A DNA stretch of 64,000 bases, taken from NCBI RefSeq assembly GCF_008635795.1, contig NZ_VWRQ01000022.1, positions 1 to 64,000 of the forward strand, given 5' to 3'. The notes under the pieces were generated by a model. It did no database searches, was not told where the DNA came from, and saw only the letters and a program-made list of their open reading frames with translations. The DNA comes from Paenibacillus tepidiphilus (lineage in GTDB: Bacteria; Bacillota; Bacilli; Paenibacillales; Paenibacillaceae). Position numbers and translations under genes: made by a program. This document shows, piece after piece, positions 44,825-54,031 of the stretch; position 1 is the stretch's first letter; the number at the start of each line of letters is the position of its first letter.

Positions 44825-47800
44825 TTACACGTCTTTCGTCCAAAATTGAGCGATGATTGAAGTCGCTTCTCTATTTTGACTGGTTATAGCTTCAGACCAA
44901 CTGATATCATTTGATATAGAGAAAGCCGACATCGCTTGTACTAATAGATCTACTTGGTTGTTTCTCAAATGATAACCGTCTTCACTTTTAAAAAGCTCTA
45001 ATTGGTATGAAGATTTTAAGTACCAATTAGAAACTGTAATTTGGTCTGTTGTATTGTGAACTTTTAATATAAGATCATTACCATTTTTAAAAAACATCAC
45101 TTCATCAGGATTAACTTGAAGTAGTAGGGTGTCTACATCGTCCACACTGCCCCCTCCTTCATAAATCCAGTCATTCCCGTACCCTTTACCAAAAACATAG
45201 GTATCACTGCCGCTGTAAACTGCAGCATTCGGATGTGACGCCTCCATACTCAAGTTCCCGTACAGCGAGTCGTTTCCGCTTCCTCCATCCAGCACATCCT
45301 TGCCTGCACCGCCGTATAACTGGTCGTTTCCAGACTCTCCAAACAGCTGGTCATCTCCCGCATCGCTATACCCATCGCCGTACAGTCGATCTTCTCCTGA
45401 TCCACCGAGCAGTTGGTCTTCCCCATTACCTCCAATTAAAGTGTCGTTCCCGCTGCCCCCTTCCAAATAGTCTTTCCCCGCATAACCATATAGGGTATCA
45501 TTTCCCCCTAGCCCATATATCCGGTCGTCATGATAGTGTGCGCCTTTCAACGAGGCGTCGTCGTTCTCCGTTCCTTTAACCGTCATTCTCGCTTCAATAT
45601 CCGACTGGCCCCAGACCGTTCCGTCCGCAAACTCAATTCGTTCAATTTGGTTATCCATTGAGGCTAGATATCTGTTCACTGTAACTGTTTCGCCCGTCTC
45701 CCGAATTTGAAACCATAGTTCTTCCCCTGATTGAAGCACCTCTATCTCTTCCGGATTTACCAGCAGCCTTAGGATATCTACGTCGCTTGTACTTCCTCCC
45801 CCTTCGTAGATCCAGTCATTCCCGTACCCTTTACCAAAAACATAGGTATCACTGCCGCTGTAAACTGCAGCATTCGGATGTGACGCCTCCATACTCAAGT
45901 TCCCGTACAGCGAGTCGTTTCCGCTTCCTCCATCCAGCACATCCTTGCCTGCACCGCCGTATAACTGGTCGTTTCCAGACTCTCCAAACAGCTGGTCATC
46001 TTCAAACCGTCCATAAATTTTATCATTTCCATTTCCGCCAACAAGCACATCCCCCTTCTCCGTCCCAGTAACCGTAATCCCTGCTGATCCCGCTCCGTTA
46101 TTGAGTACAATCGCCCGCGCACTCACCTCACTAACTCCCCACACCGTTCCATCCCTAAACTCAATCGCCTCAACCACACTGCTTGTACTTCCAAAATAAC
46201 CTGCCACTCGTACCCTGTCATTACTTCCGTTTATCCGGACCTCCAGGTCATTCCCGTTCTTAATGAGCGTGACTTCTCCCGGTGTTACGCTGGCATCCAG
46301 TAACAACCGATCATAGTTCCCTGCCGCTGCATCGTTCTCAACGATTGTATCCTGACCGTATCCACGGCCAAACAGGTACACATCGTTCCCGATTCCTCCT
46401 GCCAAGTAGTCACCGTCAGTTCCGCCATCCAGAGTATCATTTCCCGCTTCTCCTACTAGATGGTCGTTGCCCCTTCCACCGTCAATCCGGTCATTCCCGC
46501 CGCCTCCGTAGGCCGTATCGTCTCCTGCTCCTGTCTGGATCTGGTCCCCCTCGGCACTTCCGTAAAACGTCTCGCTCCGGCCGGTCCCCTTTTGTTGATA
46601 CAGTGCATGGCTGAGAATATACTCCGAGTTCCAGATCACTCCGTTCCCGAATACGATCCGTTCCACCTGACGGCTTGTTCCCTTGAAAAATCCGCTTACG
46701 GTAACTGTTCCTTCTTCTCCGTTACAGGAAATAAGCAGATCGTTCTCCACCCGGCTTAGTTCTATCTGCTCTGGCAGTATTGATATCTCCAACTTGATCG
46801 TATCCATATTTCCTGCCGCCGCATCTTCCTCGTAAATCGTGATGCTCCCTACTTTTGGATTGACCCAGTATGTATCATTGCCGCTCCCACCAAACAAGGC
46901 GTCATTGCCGCCATTTCCCTGCAGCACATCATTCCCGCTGCCTCCCGAGAACGCTTCGTCCTTGGCCGTCCCACCCAGGGTATCGTCACCGGTCGTGCCG
47001 GAGATATTCACTTTCAGGTTCGATTCCACGATCCAGGCAAGTTCCGTGCTTTGCTTAGCAAAGTGTGCGCCAAACCCTTTCAGTCCGATCGCTTCTGCCT
47101 GGTACAGCTGCTTAGCCGTCCTAATAAATTCGCCTACTTGGTCCTTGGCGCCTGCTGTTCCGGCCTGCAGCTTGCTCTGCAATTGCTGTTTTACTCCTGA
47201 CAGATCCATCACAAACTGGTTTGTATCCCATTTCAGCGATATATCTGCATAAAGCGATGCCAGATGAGTCTGTGCCATTAATGCCGCATACACCTGCTCA
47301 CGGATATCCGTGTAGTACTCCACGATGTCATCTGCCGTATCTGCCGGAGGGACATACCCTGGCTGGTGCACTCCATAGTATTTCTCAATGACCACCAGCT
47401 TCTGGGCATCGACAATTCCTCCCCGGCTATTCGGGTCAACTTTATCCGCCCCAGTCCATGTGTAAACCAACTGGTCAATGAGCGCAGTCCGCTCTGTCAC
47501 AAGAATTGATGTCTGAAACTGTTGAACAATATGTATTAATTGCCCGCTGCTGTCCCGCATCATCGCCTGATGCAACGAATACAGCCGACCACTGCCCTCT
47601 ACGTCCGGAAGGGAAGCCACTTCTTCACTTTCCTCCAGCCACTCGTTGGCCACCGTATCATAGGGTGCCGTTTTCAATTGGTATTCGATTAACGGTTTAT
47701 AGGGATAATCTGTATCATCTGCGGTTCCGTACGTTGCCTGCCCGGTTTCGATATTGCCCGTTTGTCCATCCGGGTCGTTTAGATTGCCGTGATCTTTAAG

Positions 47801-49507
47801 ATAAAACCCCGTAATTTTCCGCTCGCTTAATGTTTGCAGTTCGCCTTCATCCGTTATGCCGTCCGAATTCATGTCCCGCCACAACTTTAGCTCATGAAAA
47901 CCCGAATCCTGTGCATTTATGATCTGGTCTCCGTTGTCATCCAGATCCAGCAGTGCTTCAAATCCGCTCTTGGCCAAGCTCCCATCTTCTAAATATGTAT
48001 ATTGACCAAACAATTCCGAACCGTTGTTAATCACTCCGTCCCCGTTTAAATCCCGAACCAGCAACCCATCCTCTGCATTCACCCATCCGGTCTTCTCCGC
48101 AAACCCATCCCCGTTGTGGTCGAAGTAAACGTCGCTTTCCTCCATCCCTATCGTGTTGTCCCTGCTGTTTTCGTTTAAGTCCAGAATGACCGGATCTACA
48201 AACTTCGTCGCTCCGTTCGTTAACGTATACAACTTGGAATCCCCCCGGATACCGGGATTGATATCCAAATAACTTTCCATCAAGGCCTTCATTTGTACCG
48301 TCGCCGTAATCTCATTTGTATACGGGTTCGCAAAGGAGACCTTTTCCACACATCCGATTGAGGAATTAAATCCGTTGTTATATTCCAAGGTAATGCTGTC
48401 ACTGGAACCCTCAAAATTCAAGACAACTAGCCGCCGGCTGGCATATTTCCCTCCGCCCTTTTCAAAGGTAAAGGTGATTCGTGTGCTGGCCAGGGAGTGG
48501 CCGTAAATAATTAGGTGATCATTTGAGCTTTTTTTATCTGCTGTCTCTATTATTTTATCCTGTCCATCACCAGCAAAAAATTTATAGGTATCCGATCCCT
48601 TATCTCCCTGGAGGATATCATTCCCTCCACCGCCAACAATAAGATCCTCATTCTTTGAACCATTCAATATTTCTGATAAAGCCCTCCCATTTGTTTCCCG
48701 GCCTAAGATTGTAAATCCTTTTTCTTTCCATGCCGCTTCTGAACTTGGGTGGAAATTACCATCACTGTTCATATAATATTCAAAACAGAAATCATTAATA
48801 TCAACAGAGGAGTGCCGAGTGATGGGGTCTGTTGCATCTGTAATCTCTCTGGAATATGGGAGAACAAATCGACTTCCAAAGTGCGCAAACTTGTTGAATG
48901 CCTGTAATATTTCCCCTTCGACTACATAATTGGCGATATCGAATCCCGTAGAATCTGGTGCCAATCCTTTAACAGCAGGAGCTGAATTAAATGTAACAGC
49001 TCTTCCAACCTTGCTAGGACTAAGATTGGGTAGTTCACCTTCCTTGGCTCTTGTGTAGCTGTATTGTGCAAGTTTTCCTCCAAGTGAATGCCCAGTGAAG
49101 TTAACACTACTAACGATGCCTTCATCAACAACATCTGCAATAAAAGAATTAACGAAGTCTAAAGCTAACTTTACCTGCGCAGTTGTCTCACCATCCAACA
49201 GACCTGATAAGCCTGTGTTTTCCAATAGCCAATCCTCAACATCATCTGATCCTCTAAAAGCCACAACAATTTCTTTTGTATTTTTATTATAGTAAGAGGT
49301 CATATCAAATCCAGAACTCAACGCATTTTTTATATTATTTTCAATATCTGCAGATAAAAACTTATCCCTGTCTACAGAAAGAGACTTAAGAACTACCCAC
49401 TCACTTTTATTACCCATAAAATCTTGTTCAATAAGAAACTCTTCGCCAGCATAATTTTTTTCATAAGCACGATCACTTAATCTCAAAAACTCTAAATCAG
49501 TCGCCAT
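44825..49507 (-). CDS. Giant RTX (hemolysin-type calcium-binding) protein with lipase-like N-terminal domain
   Basis: A 1560-aa protein without signal peptide. Residues 1-260 look like a lipase-3 alpha/beta hydrolase: VVAFRGSDDVEDW and nucleophile Ser141 in FTGHSLGGKLAQ, with Asp and His candidates near 187 and 232. Near 287-305 is a first RTX repeat (GGGGNDILQGDKGSD). About 430-500 carries EF-hand-like calcium loops (FDHNGDGFAEKTGW, VRDLNGDGVINNGSELFG). After a helical middle, several blocks of GGxGxD nonapeptides run from about 835 to 1480. Such proteins leave Gram-negative cells by type I secretion; no such exporter is in the window. A 192-bp segment is exactly duplicated. Confidence 0.88.
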   Translation of the reverse strand: MATDLEFLRLSDRAYEKNYAGEEFLIEQDFMGNKSEWVVLKSLSVDRDKFLSADIENNIKNALSSGFDMTSYYNKNTKEIVVAFRGSDDVEDWLLENTGLSGLLDGETTAQVKLALDFVNSFIADVVDEGIVSSVNFTGHSLGGKLAQYSYTRAKEGELPNLSPSKVGRAVTFNSAPAVKGLAPDSTGFDIANYVVEGEILQAFNKFAHFGSRFVLPYSREITDATDPITRHSSVDINDFCFEYYMNSDGNFHPSSEAAWKEKGFTILGRETNGRALSEILNGSKNEDLIVGGGGNDILQGDKGSDTYKFFAGDGQDKIIETADKKSSNDHLIIYGHSLASTRITFTFEKGGGKYASRRLVVLNFEGSSDSITLEYNNGFNSSIGCVEKVSFANPYTNEITATVQMKALMESYLDINPGIRGDSKLYTLTNGATKFVDPVILDLNENSRDNTIGMEESDVYFDHNGDGFAEKTGWVNAEDGLLVRDLNGDGVINNGSELFGQYTYLEDGSLAKSGFEALLDLDDNGDQIINAQDSGFHELKLWRDMNSDGITDEGELQTLSERKITGFYLKDHGNLNDPDGQTGNIETGQATYGTADDTDYPYKPLIEYQLKTAPYDTVANEWLEESEEVASLPDVEGSGRLYSLHQAMMRDSSGQLIHIVQQFQTSILVTERTALIDQLVYTWTGADKVDPNSRGGIVDAQKLVVIEKYYGVHQPGYVPPADTADDIVEYYTDIREQVYAALMAQTHLASLYADISLKWDTNQFVMDLSGVKQQLQSKLQAGTAGAKDQVGEFIRTAKQLYQAEAIGLKGFGAHFAKQSTELAWIVESNLKVNISGTTGDDTLGGTAKDEAFSGGSGNDVLQGNGGNDALFGGSGNDTYWVNPKVGSITIYEEDAAAGNMDTIKLEISILPEQIELSRVENDLLISCNGEEGTVTVSGFFKGTSRQVERIVFGNGVIWNSEYILSHALYQQKGTGRSETFYGSAEGDQIQTGAGDDTAYGGGGNDRIDGGRGNDHLVGEAGNDTLDGGTDGDYLAGGIGNDVYLFGRGYGQDTIVENDAAAGNYDRLLLDASVTPGEVTLIKNGNDLEVRINGSNDRVRVAGYFGSTSSVVEAIEFRDGTVWGVSEVSARAIVLNNGAGSAGITVTGTEKGDVLVGGNGNDKIYGRFEDDQLFGESGNDQLYGGAGKDVLDGGSGNDSLYGNLSMEASHPNAAVYSGSDTYVFGKGYGNDWIYEGGGSTSDVDILRLLVNPEEIEVLQSGEELWFQIRETGETVTVNRYLASMDNQIERIEFADGTVWGQSDIEARMTVKGTENDDASLKGAHYHDDRIYGLGGNDTLYGYAGKDYLEGGSGNDTLIGGNGEDQLLGGSGEDRLYGDGYSDAGDDQLFGESGNDQLYGGAGKDVLDGGSGNDSLYGNLSMEASHPNAAVYSGSDTYVFGKGYGNDWIYEGGGSVDDVDTLLLQVNPDEVMFFKNGNDLILKVHNTTDQITVSNWYLKSSYQLELFKSEDGYHLRNNQVDLLVQAMSAFSISNDISWSEAITSQNREATSIIAQFWTKDV
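45165..45356 (-). repeat. Internal exact 192-bp direct repeat in the RTX gene, copy 1
   Basis: Identical over 192 bp to 45810-46001. It encodes 64 residues: DDQLFGESGNDQLYGG, a calcium repeat block, then SMEASHPNAAVYSGSD and YGNDWI. The offset of 645 bp keeps the frame. Confidence 0.95.
45810..46001 (-). repeat. Internal exact 192-bp direct repeat in the RTX gene, copy 2
   Basis: Second copy of the 192-bp segment at 45165-45356. No difference was found inside the two copies, while the sequence outside diverges at once, which points to a recent duplication or gene conversion. Confidence 0.95.
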
Positions 49508-49544
49508 ATCAAGTCCCCCTAATAATTATTTCATTATGTCAAAC

Positions 49545-50345
49545 TTATTTGTCGCAATCTTCTATTTCACTGACCATATCTTGTAAAGTACCTACTATTT
49601 CAGGAAAGATAAAGCAACCAGTAACCGAATTTCCGAGATAACTATCCCATTTTGGATTTTGCTTTCTGGCCTGGACAAGATCTTTAAGAGTAAGCTTTCG
49701 TTGTGAATTAGTTTCTGCCGGGAACTCTAAACGGAGACTTCCTATCTCTACACCTAAATCATCTAAATAACGAATCGCTTCATATAATTGCTGTGAAAAA
49801 ATTATACCTTGTTCGTTTTTATTATCCATATCCGTAAAAACAATAATTTTAATGTCGCTCTTTTGCAGGTATTCTATGCTATTTCGTTCGTTTAGCTCCC
49901 GCAAATTGTATTTTTTCATTGTTTCCTCAGTCTCAGTACCGAAATCATCATAACTACCTTCAAAATAAAAATGCATCTCATCTAGACGATTATTCATAGC
50001 TTTGTTTAACGCTTCATTTATCAAATAGTTATCATTAAACTCCATAACTTTTGAGGAAAGGTAGACTTCCACCAAAATAGAACTTTCCGGTGAGTCTACA
50101 GGATGAGCCCTGAGATTAACTCTTTTAGAAGGATTATTATAATCGACAGTATTCTTATCGACGGCAAACGCTTCACCATACTTCTCACTAAGAACACGTT
50201 CTACCGACGATATCACCTTTTTTTCGCTATAGGTTAATTGATCAAACAGTTGATTTAGACCTAGTACCATAAAGGGTCCTAGCCAAACAAGTAATCCCAA
50301 AATTAGTACCGCAATAACAAAGCGTTCAATTATTTTTTTTCTCAA
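49545..50345 (-). CDS. Membrane-anchored protein of unknown function upstream of the RTX gene
   Basis: A 266-aa protein with one N-terminal membrane segment (about 8-28, VIAVLILGLLVWLGPFMVLGL) and a soluble outer or inner domain rich in charged residues (RHPVDSPESSILVEVYL-type strands, LNERNSIEYLQKSDIKIIVFTD). I chose TTG at 50345 with GGAGGGG 9 nt upstream. No family recognised. It lies 37 nt before the giant RTX gene on the same strand, so the two are probably one operon. It could be a protective, chaperone or export partner; nothing in the sequence decides this. Confidence 0.65.
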   Translation of the reverse strand: MRKKIIERFVIAVLILGLLVWLGPFMVLGLNQLFDQLTYSEKKVISSVERVLSEKYGEAFAVDKNTVDYNNPSKRVNLRAHPVDSPESSILVEVYLSSKVMEFNDNYLINEALNKAMNNRLDEMHFYFEGSYDDFGTETEETMKKYNLRELNERNSIEYLQKSDIKIIVFTDMDNKNEQGIIFSQQLYEAIRYLDDLGVEIGSLRLEFPAETNSQRKLTLKDLVQARKQNPKWDSYLGNSVTGCFIFPEIVGTLQDMVSEIEDCDK

Positions 50346-50363
50346 AAATAGGGTCCCCTCCAA

Positions 50364-50646
50364 ATAATAAAAATCTTGAATATTACATTTTTCACATCGC
50401 CCAAACCGAAAATAACTACTTTAATAAAGTTTGCAGCATCATCCTTTTCTAGATTTATTCTTTTTGCCTGATAAGCTTCGAGTTCTTGCAAATCCTGATG
50501 TAAACGCAAGGCTAAGTACTTTTCGTCCGTCTTATTATCCCTCGGTCTTTTTACTTACAAATCAGTAATATAGTACCACAACAATATTAAGACATATTGT
50601 CGAATCATGGATATAATTGCATTTATTTCACCCTATTTATTGCCTA
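50364..50646. other. AT-rich intergenic stretch, nothing recognised
   Basis: This 280-nt stretch upstream of the membrane protein/RTX pair should hold their promoter. No convincing -35/-10 pair was found. It has no frame with a ribosome site. Confidence 0.4.
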
Positions 50647-50692
50647 AGGTAATAAAAAAACCCGCCCCTCGGCAGGTCATCCTTATCATTTT

Positions 50693-51247
50693 TTACCGCT
50701 TCGCCTTATAAAACTCATGATACAGCTTCATCAGCGCCCTTTTCTCAATCCGCGACACGTAGCTCCGCGAGATCCCTAGCTCCCTCGCCATCTCCCGCTG
50801 CGTCCGCTCCTCCCCGCCGGTATCCAGGCCAAAGCGGCCGATCACGACCTCTTTTTCCCGGTCATCGAGGATGTCCAGGTTGCGGTAAATCTTGCTCTTC
50901 TCGATCTTCAGATCGACCTCTTTAATGACATCGTCTGTCTCGGAGCCGAGGATATCAATAAGCGTGATTTCATTACCTTCCTTGTCTGTTCCGATTGGAT
51001 CGTGGAGCGATACGTCTTTACGAGTCTTTTTCAGGCTGCGCAAGTGCATCAGGATTTCGTTCTCAATACATCGGCGGCGAATGTGGCCAGCTTGGTGCCT
51101 TTATTCGGACGGTAACTCTCAATGGCCTTGATCAGGCCGATGGTGCCGATGGAAATGAGGTCTTCCATGTCTTCGCCTGTGTTATCGAATTTCTTGAGGT
51201 TAAGTATACGATGCGATGTCAATTTCAAGTACCAAATACACTTTTTA
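50693..51247 (-). pseudogene. sigK: Broken sporulation sigma factor K gene (3' two thirds)
   Basis: Late mother-cell sigma factor of sporulation, here disrupted. Region 2 is readable as [20 protein letters not shown] and TKLATFAA. One base is then missing near 51071-51076, shifting the frame. It resumes as [20 protein letters not shown] through region 4, [20 protein letters not shown], to the natural end FYKAKR. Upstream of KKFDNTGED the match frays with another frame change and stops at an IS3 end (51248). The N-terminal 70 or so residues are absent. An intact copy could exist elsewhere; skin-type interruption of sigK is known in B. subtilis. Confidence 0.85.
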
Positions 51248-51655
51248 TGGACCTCTGTCAAGAAAGTAGACGGTTAAGCTACTGCTTTTCTTTTAAATTG
51301 CTCAGCAAAACGTGCAGGGGAAAGATACCCTAGCGCACTGTGCATCCGTTTGCGGTTGTAATATAACTCAATGTACTGAAAGATCGCATCGTAAGCTTGC
51401 TCCCGCGTTTTAAACCGAGGGTTACAGTAAATGAGCTCCTTCTTTAAAATACTGTGCTAAGATTCAATGTAGGCGTTATCGTAGCAGTTCCCTTTGCGGT
51501 TCATGCTGGACTTCATATGGTACTGCTCTACCTGGTCGGCATAGTCTTTAGAAGTGTATTGAGAGCCCCGGTCGGAGTGGTGCAGGAGCCCTTCTCCTGG
51601 CCGTTTAGCAACATAAGTATCCTTCAATGCATCCAGAACGAGGCTGGTTTCCAGT
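51248..51655 (-). mobile_element. IS3-family transposase (orfB) remnant
   Basis: The minus strand encodes the C-terminal part of an IS3-family DDE transposase: LETSLVLDALKDTY, HHSDRGSQYTSKDYA with the second catalytic Asp, NRKGNCYDNAYIES with the catalytic Glu, then ELIYCNPRFKTREQAYD and YYNRKRMHSALGYLSPARF. An in-frame TAG at 51457-51459 replaces the usual Phe after YIES. The right terminus, TGGACCTCTGTCAAGAAAGT, joins the sigK remnant. The left part of the element, including the first catalytic Asp, is gone. Confidence 0.85.
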
Positions 51656-51964
51656 TACCCAGTGACGAAGCCCCATTAATTAAAGCAGCAGCCTCCAGTA
51701 GCCTCCTGGATGAGCCTGGATTGTTCTAGCGGTGCATGATCGAGCAATTCGTAGGCAGCCACACAAAATTATGGACACCTGTACTCCGTGCAGCAAATGC
51801 TTGTCATCAACCTGGGAAATCTGCAGATACTCCTATCCCCCAGCATTATGTTTGAGGAATGCTGCGATAATGATTAAGCAAATCTTAAACTATAAGTGTC
51901 ATTCACTCTCTTTTCGATCCCCGATTGTAGTGGGCCGTCCCGGCAGGTCCGTTGCTTTATGGGG
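51656..51964. other. Intergenic stretch between the IS remnant and the creatininase gene
   Basis: No gene, ribosome site or further transposase fragment was recognised. It may be the scar of an older insertion or deletion. Confidence 0.4.
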
Positions 51965-51993
51965 CAAAAAAAGACCGCTCCCTTACCAGCGGC
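51965..51993 (-). terminator. Terminator of the creatininase-family gene
   Basis: On the minus strand CCGCT and AGCGG pair around a 9-nt loop and are followed by seven T, about 30 nt after the stop codon. Confidence 0.8.
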
Positions 51994-52020
51994 CCATTGA
52001 GCTATGTTGTTTTACTGACA

Positions 52021-52755
52021 CTAAGTGAACGCTATATCCTTAAAAATATCGGCTACTGCGTCCACCGCACCATCCCAGAGCCTCTCTCCCAATTCCTCCG
52101 TCGCCTGCGTGGAGTCACCGATAACACCCGTCTTAGAATATTTAGAGAAATCAAGATTGGGATCATCCCAGTCCGGCTCTGCATTGTGTGGATTGAATAT
52201 TTTGTCGTTCCTTACAGCTTCTTTCCGCTTGAACAATCCGAGCGAAGTAGTAAAGCTATCGGCATGTCCTCCAGGTAACTCAGGGGCTCCATATTTGCAC
52301 CACACATCGTAAAATGGATAATGCGGAATATAAGCGACTGAAAGCCCCTTGAAATCGCTATTGAATCTCTCTGCTGCCTTGTCTAAATGATGACCTCCGC
52401 AACCGCGGAAAATCACAATTTTCTTGAATCCCTGCTCAGCAAGTGACTTCAGTACAGAATAAATCAGACCTTCATATAAGTCCTGCGGATTATCTATATA
52501 GCCATATCCGTAATTTCTATGTTCTGGCGTTGGACCAAACGGTAACGTGGGAACGACCAGATATCTGGCTCCATACTTCTCATACGCTCTTTCTGCGGCT
52601 GAGATTGATAATTCAGAGGCAAGCCAGGTGTCAAAATCAACGCTTGTGTGAGGACCTTGTTGTTCAGTACATCCAGTAGGAAGAACCGCCATGTACCCCT
52701 CCTCAATCATTGCTTGGATTTCTAAATATGTAAGCTTGCCATACTCAAAGGTCAT
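52021..52755 (-). CDS. Creatininase-family metal-dependent amidohydrolase
   Basis: A 244-aa member of the creatininase family, which hydrolyses cyclic or linear amides with a two-metal site. Conserved ligands are in LPTGCTEQQGPHTSVDFDTW (Glu, His, Asp), FRGCGGHH and PGGHADSFTTSL. Family activities include creatinine amidohydrolase, mycofactocin peptide cleavage and N-formyl riboside hydrolysis; none of their partner genes is nearby, so the substrate is open. It has its own terminator, and its upstream neighbour on the same strand is the LacI-type regulator, 157 nt away. Confidence 0.87.
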   Translation of the reverse strand: MTFEYGKLTYLEIQAMIEEGYMAVLPTGCTEQQGPHTSVDFDTWLASELSISAAERAYEKYGARYLVVPTLPFGPTPEHRNYGYGYIDNPQDLYEGLIYSVLKSLAEQGFKKIVIFRGCGGHHLDKAAERFNSDFKGLSVAYIPHYPFYDVWCKYGAPELPGGHADSFTTSLGLFKRKEAVRNDKIFNPHNAEPDWDDPNLDFSKYSKTGVIGDSTQATEELGERLWDGAVDAVADIFKDIAFT

Positions 52756-52912
52756 CTGTATCCTCCAATAATACTAATATGTACATCAAATGCCCGGCCT
52801 CTGCTAATCTCCTGCTGGTGCACCCGGCAGCGTGCTGCCGCTGCGGCCATAGGCAGCAGCAACGTCGCTCACTGTATGAATATCAGTATATAAGCCGGGA
52901 TCAGCGGTGACC

Positions 52913-53977
52913 TCAGCCCCGCGGACCCGCCACAGAATCACGGTGAACGATGTCCGCCGAGATCAGAATCTTCTCCTGGGGCTCGGACGGATGCTGAATG
53001 CGGTTCAGCAGCTTCTCCACGGCCGCGCGGCCCATTGCCTCCTTGGGCACATGGATGGTGGTCAGCGGCGGAAGGCCTCGGCTGGCAAGCTCAATATTGT
53101 CGAATCCCGTGACCGAGACATCCTCCGGTACCTTCACCCCTTCTTCGGTCAGCACCTCACTGACTTCCAGAGCGATGTTGTCATTGGCACAGACCATCGC
53201 GGTGGGCAGCGTCTTGGCTTTCCGCCGCTTGACCACCCAGCTTCTGAAGGCATCGCGGAAGGTTCCGTCCTCCATGCCATCCTGCATCAGCAGCTCGTCA
53301 TTGCCGGGCTGCGTCTTCAGCTCACTCTCTTCCAGCGCACTGCGGAAGCCGAGCCAGCGGTCCCGGAAGCTGCGGGCATAGCGGATGTTCCCCACAAAAT
53401 GCAGCTGATTGTGACCGTTGCCCATCAGATGATTGGTGAGCCGGAACATAGAGTCGGTATTGTTGGCAAAGACCGTATCGCTTGGAATCAGCGGGTCCTC
53501 GTAATCAATCAGCACCATCGGCAGGCCAATCCGGTGGACCTCCAGCAGCAGAGAGGTGGAGATCACCCCGACTCCGATCAGGCCCAGCAGCCCGCTTGGA
53601 TTGAGAATATTGACGAAATTATCGGCCCGGTGCTCGGAGACGATGACCATGCCGAGCCCCTCCTGGTCAAGTGCCAGCGCAATGCCGTCGACGATTTTGC
53701 CCCAGTAGAGTGAATCCTGGGTCTGCGAGCGGATATTCGGCATCAGCACCAGCACGGATTGCTTATTCCGGTCCCCGGCTCCGGGCTGGGCCGTACGCTT
53801 GATATTCTGTACATAAGCATTCTTCTGGGTGAAATAACCGAGCTGCGAAGCCGCCTGAATGACTCTCTCCCGCGTCGTTTCATTGACGCCGCCTTTGCCG
53901 GAGAGCGCTTTGGAGACAACGAACTTGGAGACGCCGAGATGGTCGGCAATTTTTTGCATAGTCACTTTCTTAGCCAT
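52913..53977 (-). CDS. LacI-family transcriptional regulator
   Basis: A 354-aa repressor-type regulator. The N-terminal helix-turn-helix reads VTMQKIADHLGVSKFVVSKALSG, with the hinge near 50-60, followed by a periplasmic-binding-protein-like effector domain (SVLVLMPNIRS, DYEDPLIPSDTVFANN, CANDNIALEVSEVL, VTGFDNIELASRGLPPLTT). The ATG at 53977 has AGGGGGCG upstream. It is the last gene of a kinase-SBP-LacI unit, 54 nt after the SBP. A sugar ligand is likely. Control of mannan genes is an inference from the SBP paralogy. Confidence 0.9.
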   Translation of the reverse strand: MAKKVTMQKIADHLGVSKFVVSKALSGKGGVNETTRERVIQAASQLGYFTQKNAYVQNIKRTAQPGAGDRNKQSVLVLMPNIRSQTQDSLYWGKIVDGIALALDQEGLGMVIVSEHRADNFVNILNPSGLLGLIGVGVISTSLLLEVHRIGLPMVLIDYEDPLIPSDTVFANNTDSMFRLTNHLMGNGHNQLHFVGNIRYARSFRDRWLGFRSALEESELKTQPGNDELLMQDGMEDGTFRDAFRSWVVKRRKAKTLPTAMVCANDNIALEVSEVLTEEGVKVPEDVSVTGFDNIELASRGLPPLTTIHVPKEAMGRAAVEKLLNRIQHPSEPQEKILISADIVHRDSVAGPRG

Positions 53978-54031
53978 AAATACGCCCCCTAGAGGTTTCA
54001 TATGTAGTGTTACTTGCTGCCATCATTATTA

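Noticed and set aside
44704-51655. A complete skin-like prophage in sigK
   Set aside because: No recombinase, phage structural gene or attachment site is visible; only duplicated sigK ends, an RTX cassette and an IS3 fragment.
52825-52840. Palindrome CGGCAGC-GT-GCTGCCG after the LacI gene
   Set aside because: No T-run on either strand and no spacing that suggests an operator; left unassigned.
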